Below are positions 43,001 to 55,600 of a DNA stretch of 64,000 nucleotides, piece by piece. Location: the NCBI GenBank assembly GCA_947034885.2, contig OX344753.2, forward strand, positions 5,766,001-5,830,000, read 5' to 3'. Every line of letters starts with the position of its first letter. The stretch's first letter is position 1. Below the pieces are notes generated by a model. That model did no database searches. It saw nothing but the letters and a program-made list of their open reading frames with translations, and was not told where the DNA came from. The translations under genes and the position numbers were made by a program. This DNA is from Thuidium tamariscinum. Taxonomy: Eukaryota; Streptophyta; Bryopsida; Hypnales; Thuidiaceae.

Positions 43001-44397
43001 GCGATCGTCCAGGACGCGAGCGTGGCGGCCAAAATGGCGTACTTCATCCAGCTGAACACGCTGGGCGTGTCCCAAGATGCGCAGCAGCGCGGGCTCACCT
43101 TGCTGCGCACCATCATGTCCAGTTATTCACAAGCAGTCCCTCCACCTCCGGGACGCAATGCGGGTGCGGTGCACCAATTACAGCCGTTTTTCCATTACGG
43201 CCAAGCAGTGCTGGAGGATCGGTGGAGGAGGATGAGACTCAGTTTGGCGAACTCGTCTCGTTTTGAGCTGCCGGAGTACGATTCCTTGTTCTGTTCTTTT
43301 CTTGGCAAGCCTTTCAATGCGAATCCAGGTACCGAATCACTGTGGTTGCCTCTCAACCCTCTCTCAATTCGATTGATATGATTCAATGCTCTTCTTTGTT
43401 CCTATCTGTGTCTAAACGACAGCCAATTACATCGTAAGTTAGCAATTCCCTAACTTTGACTGCTTAGGAAATTGTCGCAGTATTGGTCAAGTAGTTTGAA
43501 TGTAACACAAGTGTGTGCTCCAAGGATTGATAGTATGGCAAGTGTGTAGGATTTTTTAAACACTATTTGAAGGGAGGGTTAGATTGAAGAGGTTTGAGAG
43601 TGTGTAGTGGTCGCTTCCATATTTATAGGAATTGGAATGAATCAATGCACCCTCTATAATTGCACATTCCTTGGATATGATCTTGAGAATTTCTCATTTT
43701 GGGTATCCAGGGATTGCACAAATTTCACGTGATTAAGTCAGTTTGTGGTGAGAGTTGCACAAACAAAGTCAAGTTTAGAAGAACTTATGCCTCCCTACAG
43801 TAGTGTTTGTTGGAGAGGGTTGGACGTACATTTCAGTTTGTGCTATTCTTTTAAGAAATTTGATTGCCAATCTGACCAATAATGATCGCTTCTGGATCTA
43901 TCTGAATTGAAATGAATCACTTGGGAAGCTCCAAGAAAGGGAACAAAACATACCAACAGAAAGAAGACACCGAGACGTACATATTTAAACTGAAAAAATA
44001 CCTTCTTAAAAAATCACTGTAATTCAACTACGAACTTTGAAAGTGAACTCTACATCATTTTCTCGGTTTAGTGCGCAACTAATGGAGTAGAAATTGACTA
44101 TTTTTGAAAAGAAAATTGGTACAAGCAGTCCTAACTTCAAAAAAATGATCTTTGCGCACCAATGATGTTGCACAACAGTTTTAAATTCTTGTGTGGAAAT
44201 TTTGTGTATGATGCACAGCTTTCTTGTGGCTAAGGTGCAAGGCAGAAGAGGATTGTGACCAACTTCTCAAGGACAACAAGATTATTGCGCGTAGTGGCCC
44301 TGCCTTCGGGGTGTCGAATCAGTATGTCCGAGTGAGCATGCTGGATCGGCATCGCTTGTTCAATCTGCTTCTTGCTCGCCTTGCTGCTCTCAAATAG
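40022..44397 (+). CDS. TAR: Tryptophan aminotransferase-related (TAR/TAA1-like) protein, 5 exons
   Basis: Predicted 530-aa PLP enzyme of the alliinase/TAA1 family. TAA1/TAR enzymes convert L-tryptophan to indole-3-pyruvate, the first step of the main auxin route. Exons: 40022-40509, 41219-41519, 42239-42531, 42997-43328 and 44219-44397; all introns are GT-AG and phases match. Order: a short N-terminus, a hydrophobic segment (about 40-60), an EGF-like alliinase module with six cysteines (123, 139, 141, 144, 150, 157), then the aminotransferase domain. Visible key residues are NNPCG (304-308), the cofactor aspartate in VNDLAYYWP (Asp325), the Schiff-base lysine in [11 protein letters not shown] (Lys351) and the following Arg359. 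The C-terminus [17 protein letters not shown] is family-typical. The membrane segment suggests ER/endomembrane anchoring, as in TAR2-like proteins. Substrate preference (tryptophan or alliin-like) cannot be fixed from sequence. Intron 1 is unusual (separate entry). Confidence 0.93.
40485..41200 (+). repeat. Triplicated exon 1/donor junction in TAR intron 1
   Basis: Three direct copies begin at 40485, 40650 and 41019. Each contains a 'ctgactgcattctcaatcta'-like exon end, a potential donor (GTAAGA, GTTAGA, GTAGGA), then 'cacat...ctgcaattgcatg', 'ttaattcaat', 'gctcttcctagtt' and '.atcaattt.gatg'. The first copy is the real exon 1 end. The second unit is longer because of about 200 bp not seen in the first. 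A trailing 'tgtaggatatgg..taagtc' block recurs before exon 2. Confidence 0.85.
41600..41710. repeat. Degraded family B-like fragment in TAR intron 2
   Basis: On the minus strand this resembles the family B core: 'aaattcataactaat.cacaaagctcc..aaaatat'. The ends are lost. It indicates that the intron received a transposon insertion in the past. Confidence 0.4.
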
Positions 44398-45239
44398 ACT
44401 ATCAAACAAGCTTGCTGCCATTTGGATTAATTGTAGCAAGCGCCAAGCGCCAGCAGCTTGCAGTTTGATTTCTCCCTAACTTTTACGGCTCCTAAGATCA
44501 CAGTTTCTCTTCTTTGAAAGACACAACTAGTTTGAGGCCTTTTGAGTAAACTCTCAATATCAAGCTCTTCGGAAAGTTGTAGTAAGTTGAGCTTTAAGAA
44601 TTCAAAGCTGAGTGGGGGACATGTTAGTAATGCTCAGCCAGCGACATTTTGTGAAGCACGCCGGTAGCATACTGAAAATGGATGATTGTTGCCCGACCTA
44701 GTGGTGTTTCAGTTCGAAGATGTATTGCTGCTTTCAAGAGGTTCGCTGTCCATGCTTCCCAAGGGCAATCGGATCCTGCAGCACAATATTGACGCTCATT
44801 GTCTACACAAAATAGTGAAATTAGGGTGCCCCATGTGCACTGATTTCTTGACATTTGACACTATAAAAGTATTTTCAGTTATTGTACAAGAAAGCACTAC
44901 AGTTTTGAATTAGGTGTTGTTGTAATTGGGACTTACAAACCTCCACATGTACAAATGGAAATATTTTAGATTTATTTGTTGACTTTGATGGCTTATAAAC
45001 TGCTTGTAACTTTCTTGATGGCAAGCAACCTAATCAGTCACTATTTTGTCTATAGATATGCTAGTTGCTCTTGGGAGTTGAACCCTACATGCTCCCCCCC
45101 CCCACCACTTAGGCAATCAACAAAATTCTACAATTATTGGATCAATCTATGGTGCATTATCTTAACAAAGAAATCATTCATTGGACCACTTTGATGTCTA
45201 CAACATTTTTGTAGGGTTTACACTAGAAGGACAAGCTCC
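44398..45239. other. TAR 3' flank and spacer
   Basis: Probable 3'UTR followed by gene-free DNA. Frames around 44624-44913 on both strands are short and match no family. A run of C at about 45092-45103 is the only low-complexity feature. Confidence 0.4.
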
Positions 45240-45960
45240 CTACGACCAAGGCATTCCCCAAAATACTCCAATTATTGAACCAATAGGTGTCCTTTGATCT
45301 ATATTTCTATAGTTAATAATAAAGTCATCCATAGTTGGACCCTTGAAGGATGCAATGTCTATGACCAAGTCATCAAGGTAGTTACTAAAACTGTTTGAAT
45401 TATTGGACAAGTAGGTGCAATCTTTGTTTCTAAAGTCATCAATGAAGTCATCCATTGACCAATTTTGGCCTCAATGTCCTTCAAGAGTTAAGGTAGAATA
45501 TTCTATTACAAACAAAAGATCTATTTAATCCACCTAGCTGCCTAGGGAATGACCCTACTATAGAGTGTTTTCAATATATGAGATTTGTACCACAATTCAT
45601 GTCGTAGGTGGTAATGATGGAGTGATTAGAAGAGAAACTTTTACCTTTTGAATGTAAATTATTGCAAGAAGTGGATTTTTTGAGGCCTTCATGTTGTAGC
45701 TATATTAGAAAATATTGTGACTACTTTGAATGAATAAGATGACTATTATGAATGCACTTTTTGAAGGTATTTTAGAGAGTCTTTGAAGCCATGATAGACA
45801 TCTCACTTCAAAAACTTATAAAAAAAATCATATTTTGAAAAAAAAAGTCAATTGCTTTTGTTGTTCCTCATGGTTAAATTTTTGTCCAAAAAAAATTAAA
45901 ATATTATTTCAATGGCATCAAGGCAAACTCTTGATTCTATCAATAATGATTGTTATACCT
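45240..45960 (+). repeat. Dispersed repeat family H, copy 3
   Basis: Parallels 25840-26740 ('caatctttgtttcta', 'gaggccttcatgttgtag', 'attagaaaatattgtgacta', 'gatgactattatgaatgcac') and parts of 7140-8000 ('cctagggaatgac'). No protein domain. Confidence 0.5.
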
Positions 45961-48618
45961 TAGATTCACAACATCTTTATGGGTGTCCTCACAGGATTAA
46001 GGTTGATGTGAAAGTGTTTTGTTGTTACAAAGCTTCCAAGAGGTTTGGAGATGATGAAAAAACATTCTATCCCTTGCTCTAATTGGAGTAAAAATGAACC
46101 ATTTTTATTTTTAGACAGTACTTATATTTAAACATAGGTCTTTTCAAAAACAAAGACAGTATGAGTTTTTATACTTATAGAAGACTTTGCTCATGGTTTC
46201 ATACTTGTATTTATAGTTATAGTCATGAATGTTTATCAAAGGAACCATAGATTGAGAGACTTCCATTAGGAGACCAAAATAGAGTGCAAGGTCCTGGATT
46301 GTAGGAACTGTAGGGATAATGCCACATTAGCAATCTAATGTAGCCAAAACCATGCCATGTCAGATATTTATTTAATTATTTAATTAATTTTTAAAAAATT
46401 GAAATTTAAAATTTAATTTTCAATTTTTAAATATTTTTTGAAATTTAAAAATAAAATAAAATGGTTAATTAATTTTTTTCAGAAATTTAGATTATGGGGT
46501 TGTGAGGGTTGGTTTGGAGTTCCTAGACATCATAGGGAACTACCTTGAAACAATCCTTTTTGGCCCCCAAATCTCCCCTAATAATTCATAGAATTGTATT
46601 CAAATTTGCTTCTCATTTTATAGCAAATTTTTGGCTATTGATTTGTCCTTTTTTACATGCAATGATCTTGTTCTACATAAATATATCCAACAAAGATCTT
46701 GTAACTAGAATAGAAAATTTGCATTTTTGTTTTTCTTACAAACATTTCTACAAGCTTTAGGATATATATAGGATGATTGCTACTAACGACGCTAGTATGT
46801 GAGCACATAAGTATGAGTCTATGAGCCTTGAGCCTAAGTACAACTAAGTATCCTACACTCATTGAAGGAATTTATAATATAAACACTTATAATGTAGGTG
46901 TTTAGAACATAAATACACTATAACCATTGAGGCGTTTATAATATAGACATCTATATTATAGGTGTATAGAATTCAAGGCTTATAAGTTGACACTTTCTAC
47001 GCTCACATACTAGCAACCATATGCTACTAACATCATATGTAATATAGTTAGAAGTAGACTTTTTTTTCATTGGTTACTTCAATTTTTTCATCTCCAATTT
47101 ATCAATTTTATAGATAATGATATCAAATTTATCTATGGGTTCTTTCTAATAAAAAAATTTTGTGGAAAAATGGTTCAATCATTTTAATATTGTTGTAAAT
47201 CCAATTCATTGTGAATAGATGATTTCTTACAAATAATAATGTAATTTCAATAAGATATGGTATTATGGTCTTATTAGGATTAGACATAAAAAAGTAAATA
47301 AAAAAATTAAAATGTTTTGAATTTTTTTTCTAAAAACAAATGACAACATTTCATTGTGGACCTATCATGATTTATTGATTGATGACTTGTAATATTTGAA
47401 ATGATGTTCTTGTAGCATGTCTTTTTTTTAGAACCAATAGATGATAGTTGATACCAAGACAAAGAGCAAAGTAAATAGAAAGCAAGGTTGTGTGATTATA
47501 TATTGTCATCCTCTTGGAATCTCTAACGATAGTTCATACAAAGTTCAAAGTATGTTAAGTATGAGTTTATGTTTTGTCTTCTTTTGAAGCAATTATTATT
47601 GAATTTTAGTGCTTGATACAAAAAGAGAAGCATATTGGATATTGGATTATGTCATTGATGTTACGTTATTTAGTAGCAACTGAAAAAATTCATTAAAATA
47701 TAAAGCATGTTGAGAGCTAAGATTTGTCTTGTCTCCTCCATCAAAAACAATGGATAATAGTTAGTACATTTTTTAAAGCATATCAACTTGTGATTAGTTC
47801 TATTTTGTCGCCCAAGCACTTGATAATAGATGAAGCACAGTGCAAAGCATTTCATGGTTTAAATTTTCTAAATTTGAAGTCTATTTATTTTTCAATGAAT
47901 GGAACATTGATACACTTGATGTTCTTGTGTTCAAGAAAAATTATTCTTGAGCTTTCAATTAATCATTCATAGAAGTAAAAGGTATGTATATATATATGTA
48001 TGCATATAATGCTTAGATATTCTTTCGTTTCACTAGATGTGCTTGGATTTATATCCTTGAATGTTTATTTATATCCCATGAAAATGATCTTCAAAAGTGT
48101 GTAGCATTAAGAAAATTACATGTACTCCTTAAGAATCGTAAAAAAATGATGGATACAATACTAGAAATAATATTATTGAATCCAATTCTATATTGCATCC
48201 TAACATTTATTGCAAGAATTGAGTTTATTTTATACTTTTCAAGTTAGGAAAACATCTAAATACAAAATGAATATTTTGAAATTTATCTATTTCCTACAAA
48301 ATAATTTATTCTTGTTTTTATCCAAAGGTGAAAAAAATGTCACCTTTATCAATCATTGTGTGTATAAGGAGGTAAGGGTCAAGGCTAGAGTTTTTATCTA
48401 ATAATGTAATTTTTTTTATTGCATGAAAATGAAATAGGGATAAATATTTAAACATGCCACCTTTTTCAAATCCATTAATTTTGAATTTCATCACCACTTG
48501 TTGCTAGTGTTGGTTCTCTAAATCCCAAAATGAATTCAAAAATATTAAATTTGATCACTATTTTGATTCATATGTATTCACATAAGGTAAAAAGACCACT
48601 TATTTAGATGAGCTCTTA
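45961..48618. other. Gene-free AT-rich spacer
   Basis: Includes an extremely AT-rich stretch at about 46365-46480 (TTTAATTAATTTT-type words) that could act as a matrix-attachment-like region, and the foldback at 46779-47036. No gene recognised. Confidence 0.45.
46779..47036. repeat. Foldback with GCTAGTATGTGAGC ends and internal repeats
   Basis: GCTAGTATGTGAGC (from about 46792) and its inverse GCTCACATACTAGC (near 47000) bracket about 200 bp. Just outside them 'gctactaac' recurs. Inside are two imperfect direct units containing 'tttataatata.acat/ctta' and 'ataggtgt.tagaa'. Probably an old TIR element; no clear target duplication. Confidence 0.45.
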
Positions 48619-48895
48619 AAGTGAACATCCAAAAATGTGCCATTGACCTCAAACCACATCATTACTCTGGGTACATTTCCAAAATCAAGATGTATATATG
48701 CAGAGGAAACAAATTTTAGAACCTTTATCAAAAAAACTTTTGCATATAGTATCCAAATACCATATTCTTTCATACATTTAAAACTCCTTTCACTTCCCCA
48801 AAAAAATTTGAAAACTGAACATGTGTAATGTTAACTAGTACTCCGTATTAATTAGGTATAGTTGCAAAAAGTGACGGTTTTAGGGGTGCCCACCT
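48619..48895. mobile_element. TIR element family A, diverged copy 4
   Basis: A 277-bp element with weak family A ends (AAGTGAACATCCAAAAATG and TTTTAGGGGTGCCCACCT) and TA at 48617-48618 and 48896-48897. Interior phrases 'cttttgcatatagtatccaaat' match family A. It is the most decayed copy. It marks the boundary with the GC-rich promoter of the next gene. Confidence 0.6.
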
Positions 48896-48897
48896 TA

Positions 48898-50102
48898 GTT
48901 AGCCCTCGGAGGCAAGTCTGTTTTGAGGTCTTGGACCCCGGGCACCGGAGACCGAGGCAAGCCCTTTCCTGCCGACACGTGGGCTTCTATCAAATCCAGC
49001 TTTAAGCTTCGCTGTTCGCGTGCCTCGTCACCGTCGCTCCGCACCAAGCTCGTCAATCGAGCTCTTGGGCTGCAATCTGTGGCAAGACAATCGCTGAGCA
49101 CTTTCCACCACTGAAGTCACTCGGTCTTTCATCTCTTGTTTGCCGCAGATTTTTTCTGGAAGAACAATTCCTCTCAGCTTGCAGTCAGTCCAATTGTCGG
49201 CTACATCTTTTTAGGACACAGCAATTCAAGCAACCGAGGACACATCCCAGTCGGTCCCACGATCATCGCAACACGAGATTCCTGCCATGGAAGGGTCATA
49301 GCCGGTCACACCACTTGGAACGAGTCATCATCCTCTTTCTTAGGTTCCTACCTTACTTCCGAACCGAATGGACCGATCTTTCTTAGCCAATTTCAGTTCT
49401 CACGTTCTTCACCTGGCGATTGATTGATGTCTTCTACCCGTTTTGTCTTCTGTGAGAGTTAGATTCGATCGACGGTGTTCGATTTCTTGGGAGTTCAATT
49501 GGGGAAGGAACGGCGATTGTTGATCGATCGGTCGGTCTCGGTAGGAATTGCTCTGTGTTTAGGGTTTGATTCTTTAGGTTTTCCTTTGAATGTGTGTGTG
49601 GGATTTGGTCTGTGGGATCAGATTTCGTTGAAGGTGGGGAATAGGGTTAGTCGTTCGATCTTCTAAGTGGATTGATCGACAGGGGTGTGTGGAAGCGGAT
49701 GTCAAAGCTGGTTAAGCTGAAGGTGAGTGATGTTCTCAAATTTCTTTATCTCGATGTCCCGGTTTTCATCATTTAGGTTAAACTTGATGGATGAAGAGGC
49801 CCAAATTAGGGCGAATGTTTGTTTGGCTCTGTGAAGTAGGTCATACAGAGATTAATCTTTGTTCAATTGTATGCTTTTTTAGGCGATATCATGCAGTGTT
49901 CTTCACTCGTTCTGGTGGTATCAATATTATGCGGTTGAATTCTGTTGTTTCAGAAATCGAATTACTTGTTTTGAATTATGGATCCTTGGTGAATTCTTGT
50001 CGACAGCCTGAGGATGTTGCGAATTGCGGACTGTAATGAATCGTTCTCTGTCGTGTGCAGCTCGCTTCGAAGAAAAGCCTTTCTTGCTTTCTCCCGAGTC
50101 GC
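48898..50102 (+). promoter_or_regulatory. Promoter and 5'UTR of HMA-like gene
   Basis: GC-richer DNA upstream of the ATG at 50103. GCCGACACGTGGGC (48971-48984) overlaps a DRE/CRT core (GCCGAC) and an ABRE/G-box (CACGTG). A telo-box, TTTAGGGTTT, lies at 49558-49567. A predicted 5'UTR intron runs from a GTGAGT donor at 49723 to a TGTGCAG acceptor ending at 50060. Transcription probably starts near 49400-49500, but no TATA box is certain. Confidence 0.5.
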
Positions 50103-52081
50103 ATGGCTTCGGCGGGCACTTCGACCTTGTTCCCGTCAACAGAGCCAGAAGCGCCGGATGATAGACTTAAACCTGATGGTACCAAAGCTATGGATCATGG
50201 ATCCAGCCCTAAAGTCTCCGAAACCAGAGCGAGTGCTGAAGCTGCACGACCAGCGAATTTAGGGAGAGAAATCGTGACCTATGGCGTGGAACCCAAGAAA
50301 GAGAAAGCGGAAGTCGAAGGGCCTGAAGAGATTCTGGAGCTCAAAACGCCGGGGTTTGTACGTGTGTTTGGCTGTGACGATTGCGCGGACAGCGACACGG
50401 ACATCAGACGTGACGCTGACAATTCCTCTTCCGAAGCTAGTGAAGACGAGAGTCTTCGTGGATCTCATCTGCCTGCCCATTTGATCCCGGTTAGTCCTCG
50501 CCATTCTTTGTTCACATGTAATCTCTGTCTGGTTTTCTCCGGACCTAATTAGGTGTATGCGACACTGGTTCAGGGTCGATTGCTAGTGCAACGTGAAGAT
50601 TGATGCGGGGCTTCTGGAGGATAACATCATCGAATATTGTTCAAGAGGGTGCAATTTAAATGTTACCATTCTGGAAGAAGAAGACTCACTGTAAGAGGAA
50701 ACTGAGGGTGTAACATCAAACCTAAAAGAATACCTGAGCTAAAAGTAGAAGATGGCAGTCAATTATGTAAATTCTCAAAATACATTTCTATCGTTTAAAA
50801 ATGTAGGATATGGTTTCTTCTGTGTATTGGTACATTTTGTTTACCTTGCTTGAATTTTCCTAAATGATTTATCTCAAATCCAATATATATGTAAGCGGGC
50901 ACTTAGACAGGAACTACTGCTTATTGAACATCATTGAAACCTGTCTCACTGACTATTCGGATGATTCTTGTGTGCTTGGAACTTTCAAATTCGTGTTTAC
51001 ATAGCCTTGTTGGCATTGCTTTCTGTCTTCTGTGCCTGTTCTTTTAACACCATGCTACTTTTCATGGTGCAGGTTGTTCACCTTAGGGTACCTATGAGAA
51101 ATGAGGATGATATCCGAAAAGTGGTAGCTGCACTTCAGATTAAAGGTGTGCTTCTACTCTTCACAATCTTGTAGGGCAGTGTAACAATTTCTTGTCTTCT
51201 TCTCCAGTCAGTTCAGTGCATTTAAGCTCAGGACGTTGCTCAGGGTAGACGTGTTGGATGACCGTTGAACGGCTCACATGGATGCAGGGGTACTGGAAGT
51301 GGCTTGCGATCTTGAGAATCAGATTGTGAAGGTATCCGGGAATGTAGACCCAGATCGTCTCTTGAAGAAAGTAAAGAAAGTGAGGCGCAAATCAAAACTG
51401 ATTTCCTACAGTAACCCAAGTGCGATGCCTCAGTCTAATCTTCATTCTGAAATACCTTTCCCAACCCCACCTCCACCTGCATATGTATTTACTCAGCCTG
51501 CATATGAAGAACGTTTTAGGCCTCCTTCCCAACCTCACGTTTTTAGTAGAGAATCCCATGGTCCTTTCAGTGTCCCACCTCCTCATGTCCGACCAGCTGC
51601 TCAGCCAAGGCATTACGACAACGAAGCCTTTTACCATCACCAACATCCTCCTCCTAATGTCAGAGCTCCCCCTTCCAATTTCAGAACTCCTCCTTCTAAT
51701 GTAATGCATCCTCCTCCCAATGTGAGGCCTCCTCCTAATGTAAGGTCTCCTCCTTTTGTAAGGCATTCCCCTCCTGCAACTTTCTATAGAGATGATTCTT
51801 TTCACCCTGATTATATCCCTAGACCTCCTTCTAGCCCACCCCATTACAGCAGCAGTTCCAACTTCTATCCTGAGTGTAGTCGTCCCTCCTTGAGGCGTTC
51901 CACGAGTCCACCTCGAATCAGGTCGTACCACCACCATGTACCCCGTTTCAGGCCTCCTCCAATGCATTACCCGGCTGCTCCTCCCAGCCACCACCGGAGC
52001 TCTACACGGGGCTCTGGAGTTCCCTATTGCATGGACGACTACCAACAGGTACCTGACAGAATGATGCATATGTATCATTAA
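50103..52081 (+). CDS. HMA-fold proline-rich protein lacking the metal-binding CxxC, 3 coding exons
   Basis: Predicted 417-aa protein. Exons: 50103-50489, 51073-51145 and 51288-52081, with GT-AG introns and matching phases. Residues 1-129 are acidic, low complexity and probably disordered. Residues 130-192 match the heavy-metal-associated fold of plant HIPP/HPP proteins: the VVHLRVPM first strand, GVLEVACDLENQIVKVSGNVDP and LLKKVKKVRRKSKLIS. The site that normally reads MxCxxC is MRNEDD (137-142), so both metal-binding cysteines are missing. The rest is a Pro/His/Ser-rich tail with repeated PPPNVR/PPSN units (roughly 290-345), typical of HIPP-like C-termini. No CaaX prenylation box is present; the protein ends HMYH. 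It is likely to act through protein contacts rather than metal transfer, which is inference. Its leader is partly duplicated near 39500. Confidence 0.85.
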
Positions 52082-55000
52082 GCATATGTTGCGCTCTTTC
52101 TTTTTAATCACTGCGATTTTATTACATGTAAGTAATGTACAATCTGGTTACAGAGGATCATTGTTCCCTCTAGTTCGGTTCTAGAGAGTTAGTTTTTTAG
52201 TTCTTCGAGGCTCTTTATGATGGCATGGCACTGTAGGCTGACAGATTTGCTGAGCAAAGCTGGTATGTGAATAGATTAATTAGTTTGCAGACGAGTACTC
52301 ATGTTTTTGGCTTCGAGTTGGTGAAATCACCATCCAGGATCTTGTGTACAAATGTTGTGGTTGTCACGAAACGGTACTGCGTCATTGCAATCCGTATTTT
52401 CCTGTTGTGTGACAAGAAGAGGCTCAGTTTTTCGAGATTCATGGAATATTCCACTCTGCTTATAGTTTTGGAGGCTTGGATGTTTCTTTAAAACTTGACT
52501 GGCGATGAACAGTGGACGTATCAATGCAGATGATGTATTTGTTGATGAGCATATTTTTTTGGCCTATTCTGGGGTTGTTACGAACTTGCTGACTGCAAGA
52601 AAGAATTCGTATGCTCGTTGTGCTTGAGATGTTGACATACATGTGAAAGGAGGAAACTAGTGTCTGGACAGACAATCGAGCCAAACCAGCTTCTATCGGT
52701 ATCGGTGGTTTTCTATTATCAATTGGGTTTATTTCTCGGTTATTTTGTGTGCTTGTACTTAGAATAGAATTTTTTTTGGAAATATTGCTCAGAAATTTGC
52801 CTATAGTTTTGATTTGGGGGGGAATTAACTTGTTCATCTTGCACTAGCCGCTGGTTCTTCCTGTTTGTTGGGAGGAATAGCCAAGTTGCCCTCGGTTTTG
52901 AGTAGGCTATGGTCAGGCTAAAGGTCTGTTCACACGGGTTCTTAAGCGGAGCCCAGAACCGGTCTTACTTAACAGAAAACAACTGGCATCACATTCACAT
53001 TGTGGGGCGCTCTTACGACCCGAATCTGTATGGCGCGGCAGGTAAGTTAGTATCGGTTTTCGCTCCCAACCTGGTGCACGATGTCCGGGAAATCTGGAAG
53101 AGAATGCCGGAATTACATAAATGTCAATTCAAGAGATCATGTACATTTAAGAGAGTTGGGTGCACTTTTTTGTAGTGGCATCCTCAATCTACCCTCTATG
53201 GAATCATTGCAATGGAAAATTCTGCATGGGTTACAGCCAAGCAATGAAAACTTGCTCCAATGTGAACAACATCTTCCATGTTACTCTCATGGACTCATAT
53301 TTTTTTGTCTTCCACACAACAAAAATTGATCCTTTATTAGGCCCCCCGAACTCCTCTACCCTTTTTTTTGTCAACACTAATGACGGATCAAAAAGGGAAC
53401 AAACTTTGGCAATGCAATAGATCTACCTCCTTCCTCACTTCCATTAGGAGTTGTGCACAATTGCAAAGCAATATATATAAGGTTCCAAATAGCACCATTG
53501 CATGAAGACACTTGAGACAAGAAAAGCCATAGTGAAAAAAGGGGATAGGATTGCATGTACCATTGGTGTCTCTTACAAGTAGTATCGAAGAGCGGTGCCT
53601 CAAGAGTCGGCAAGGTTTTTGGTTTTGTGGAGGGATTACTCTTCATAGCGAATGTACATTGCTACAACCTAGCTACTACTACTTGACCTCTTTTACCTTC
53701 AAGTAAACATGACCAAGGATTGAGGTCCTTCAATCTTGCTTCAGCAATTGCAAGTATATTCCACTTCCAATCTCTACAAACAAGCCTTTGTCTTTCTAAT
53801 TGTTGTTGGTCCATTTTCATGTACCTGATAACTAAGAGGAATCAAAAGAATATATGAATGGAATCTCTGCTGCCAAGTGCAAATTGAGTGAATGGCATAT
53901 TATGTTTGCTTTGATTATTGTTTCCTTGTAGTTCAATTGTTAATGCCATCAACGACAGTCATCATCAGTGACATCAGAAGCAAAGTTCTTGTGAAGTTTT
54001 GTTGATTGGTGTGGTAGTTTGTTTAGCGCAGATTATGATCAAATGCGTCTTCAGAAAACTGTCTCCTTAACATTACAAACGGACAGCACGCTCACAAGAA
54101 GAGGTCACATGCTTCAACAAAATGACAACAACAGAGGAAGCGGTGTGAACACCATGTAGTCTTATCGACTACTATGTGATACCTCTTATAGATGACTTAG
54201 ACCTTGGAAATCTAGTGGATTTCTAAAGCAAAACCCCTCAAAATTGTCTTTGAAGAAATGTTCAGTTTAAAAAAATATATATATTATAATAATCATTTGC
54301 TAATCATAATGCTTAGCTTTTCTACTCTTCACACAAACTTCAAAAAAATATATACAACATACATTTCATTGCAGAATTGATCATTAACCTTTGAATTTGA
54401 CAAATTGTATTTGGACAATTGGAGGTACTAAGCTAGCACTAATACAAGATAACATGACTTTGGTCTTGCATAGTTGTACACACTTTCTTCCATTTCACAC
54501 ATAGACACGACCTTCTATTTCACAATCATAAAGCGCATCTTGTTTATCAAGAAAAAACTTGACTTGCTATAGATATTGACTTCAAATTATTTTAGTTTGC
54601 TTAATTTTCACATTGAGAATCATTATGTTCCAAAGTGATCAAAGCTAACAATTAGTACTTTCAGTGGCAGTTCAATACCAATGCAATCATAGAAAGAACC
54701 CACGAAATGATTTATCCAAATACTAGATTGTATGATGAGCAAATGATAGATTAGTCACTAATATTTACAAATAATCGAATAAACTGAACTTGTGTCGCAC
54801 AGACAAAGAATGAAAAGTATACAAGCACGTATTGTAATGCACATGGAATTACTCCATCTATCTATCCACAAGTTGCTTAGATTTAGAAAGTTTAGCGAAC
54901 AAGTTCAAATCGTTCTTCAATACACCTTCAACAATCGGTCCAACAACTTGCACACAAAATAACAAAGCAACCAATTCAATTAGATTTACACAAGCAAAAC

Positions 55001-55600
55001 ACATCTTTTCCCAATAACTCAAAAAGCAAAGCCTCACTGGTCTGGAGAGAAGAAACCCTGTGGTGTGTTCCGCATCCTCTTCCTTTGATTATTATTACAC
55101 GTGCAAAAGCATAGAAGAGGATAATTTGAAGGTTAATTGAAGTTACCGTGCCAAGTGAAGGCATAATACCTGGAAACTTGTATGATATCATCAAGTGCAA
55201 CAAAAGATCAGGCACAATCGTCAACTTTGCCTTTTGCAAAAGCAATCAATTTGCACAAATTCATAATGGACTCCGAACTGACATAATGAGGATGGTGAAC
55301 AAGCTGCTACTAATGGAAAGTAGGTTTGGACTAATCTCACTCACCTCTACTCTACATGCATTTGGACCTTGAGGGAAAAATCTCACGGCACCCCTACGTT
55401 CACAAAAAACGAAACAACTTAGAGGATTCAAGAAAAAAATATGCTTTGAATACTCACATGATACAGATGTTACAAGAATAATGTAAATTGCATAGTATTC
55501 ACTAACCTATTAGGGAGACCATCCACCGAACACCAGTGAATCTTCTTGTGATGTTTTGGCTGCAAGATGGAAGAAAAACACGGAAGTAAATAAGCGCTTA
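52082..55600. other. HMA-like 3' flank and gene-free spacer
   Basis: The 3'UTR probably runs through about 52500. A frame at 52909-53175 starts near 'aaggtctgttcacacgggtt', which recalls the 'aatgtgaacagaccctg' string at 16901-16917 in SPD1-like intron 8. Both could be remnants of one transposon end. No recognisable protein is encoded in the stretch. Confidence 0.4.

Noticed and set aside
51392..52111. 239-codon minus-strand Arg-rich frame
   Set aside because: It is the antisense reading of the proline-rich tail of the HMA-like gene; CCN proline codons generate Arg/Gly-rich shadows.
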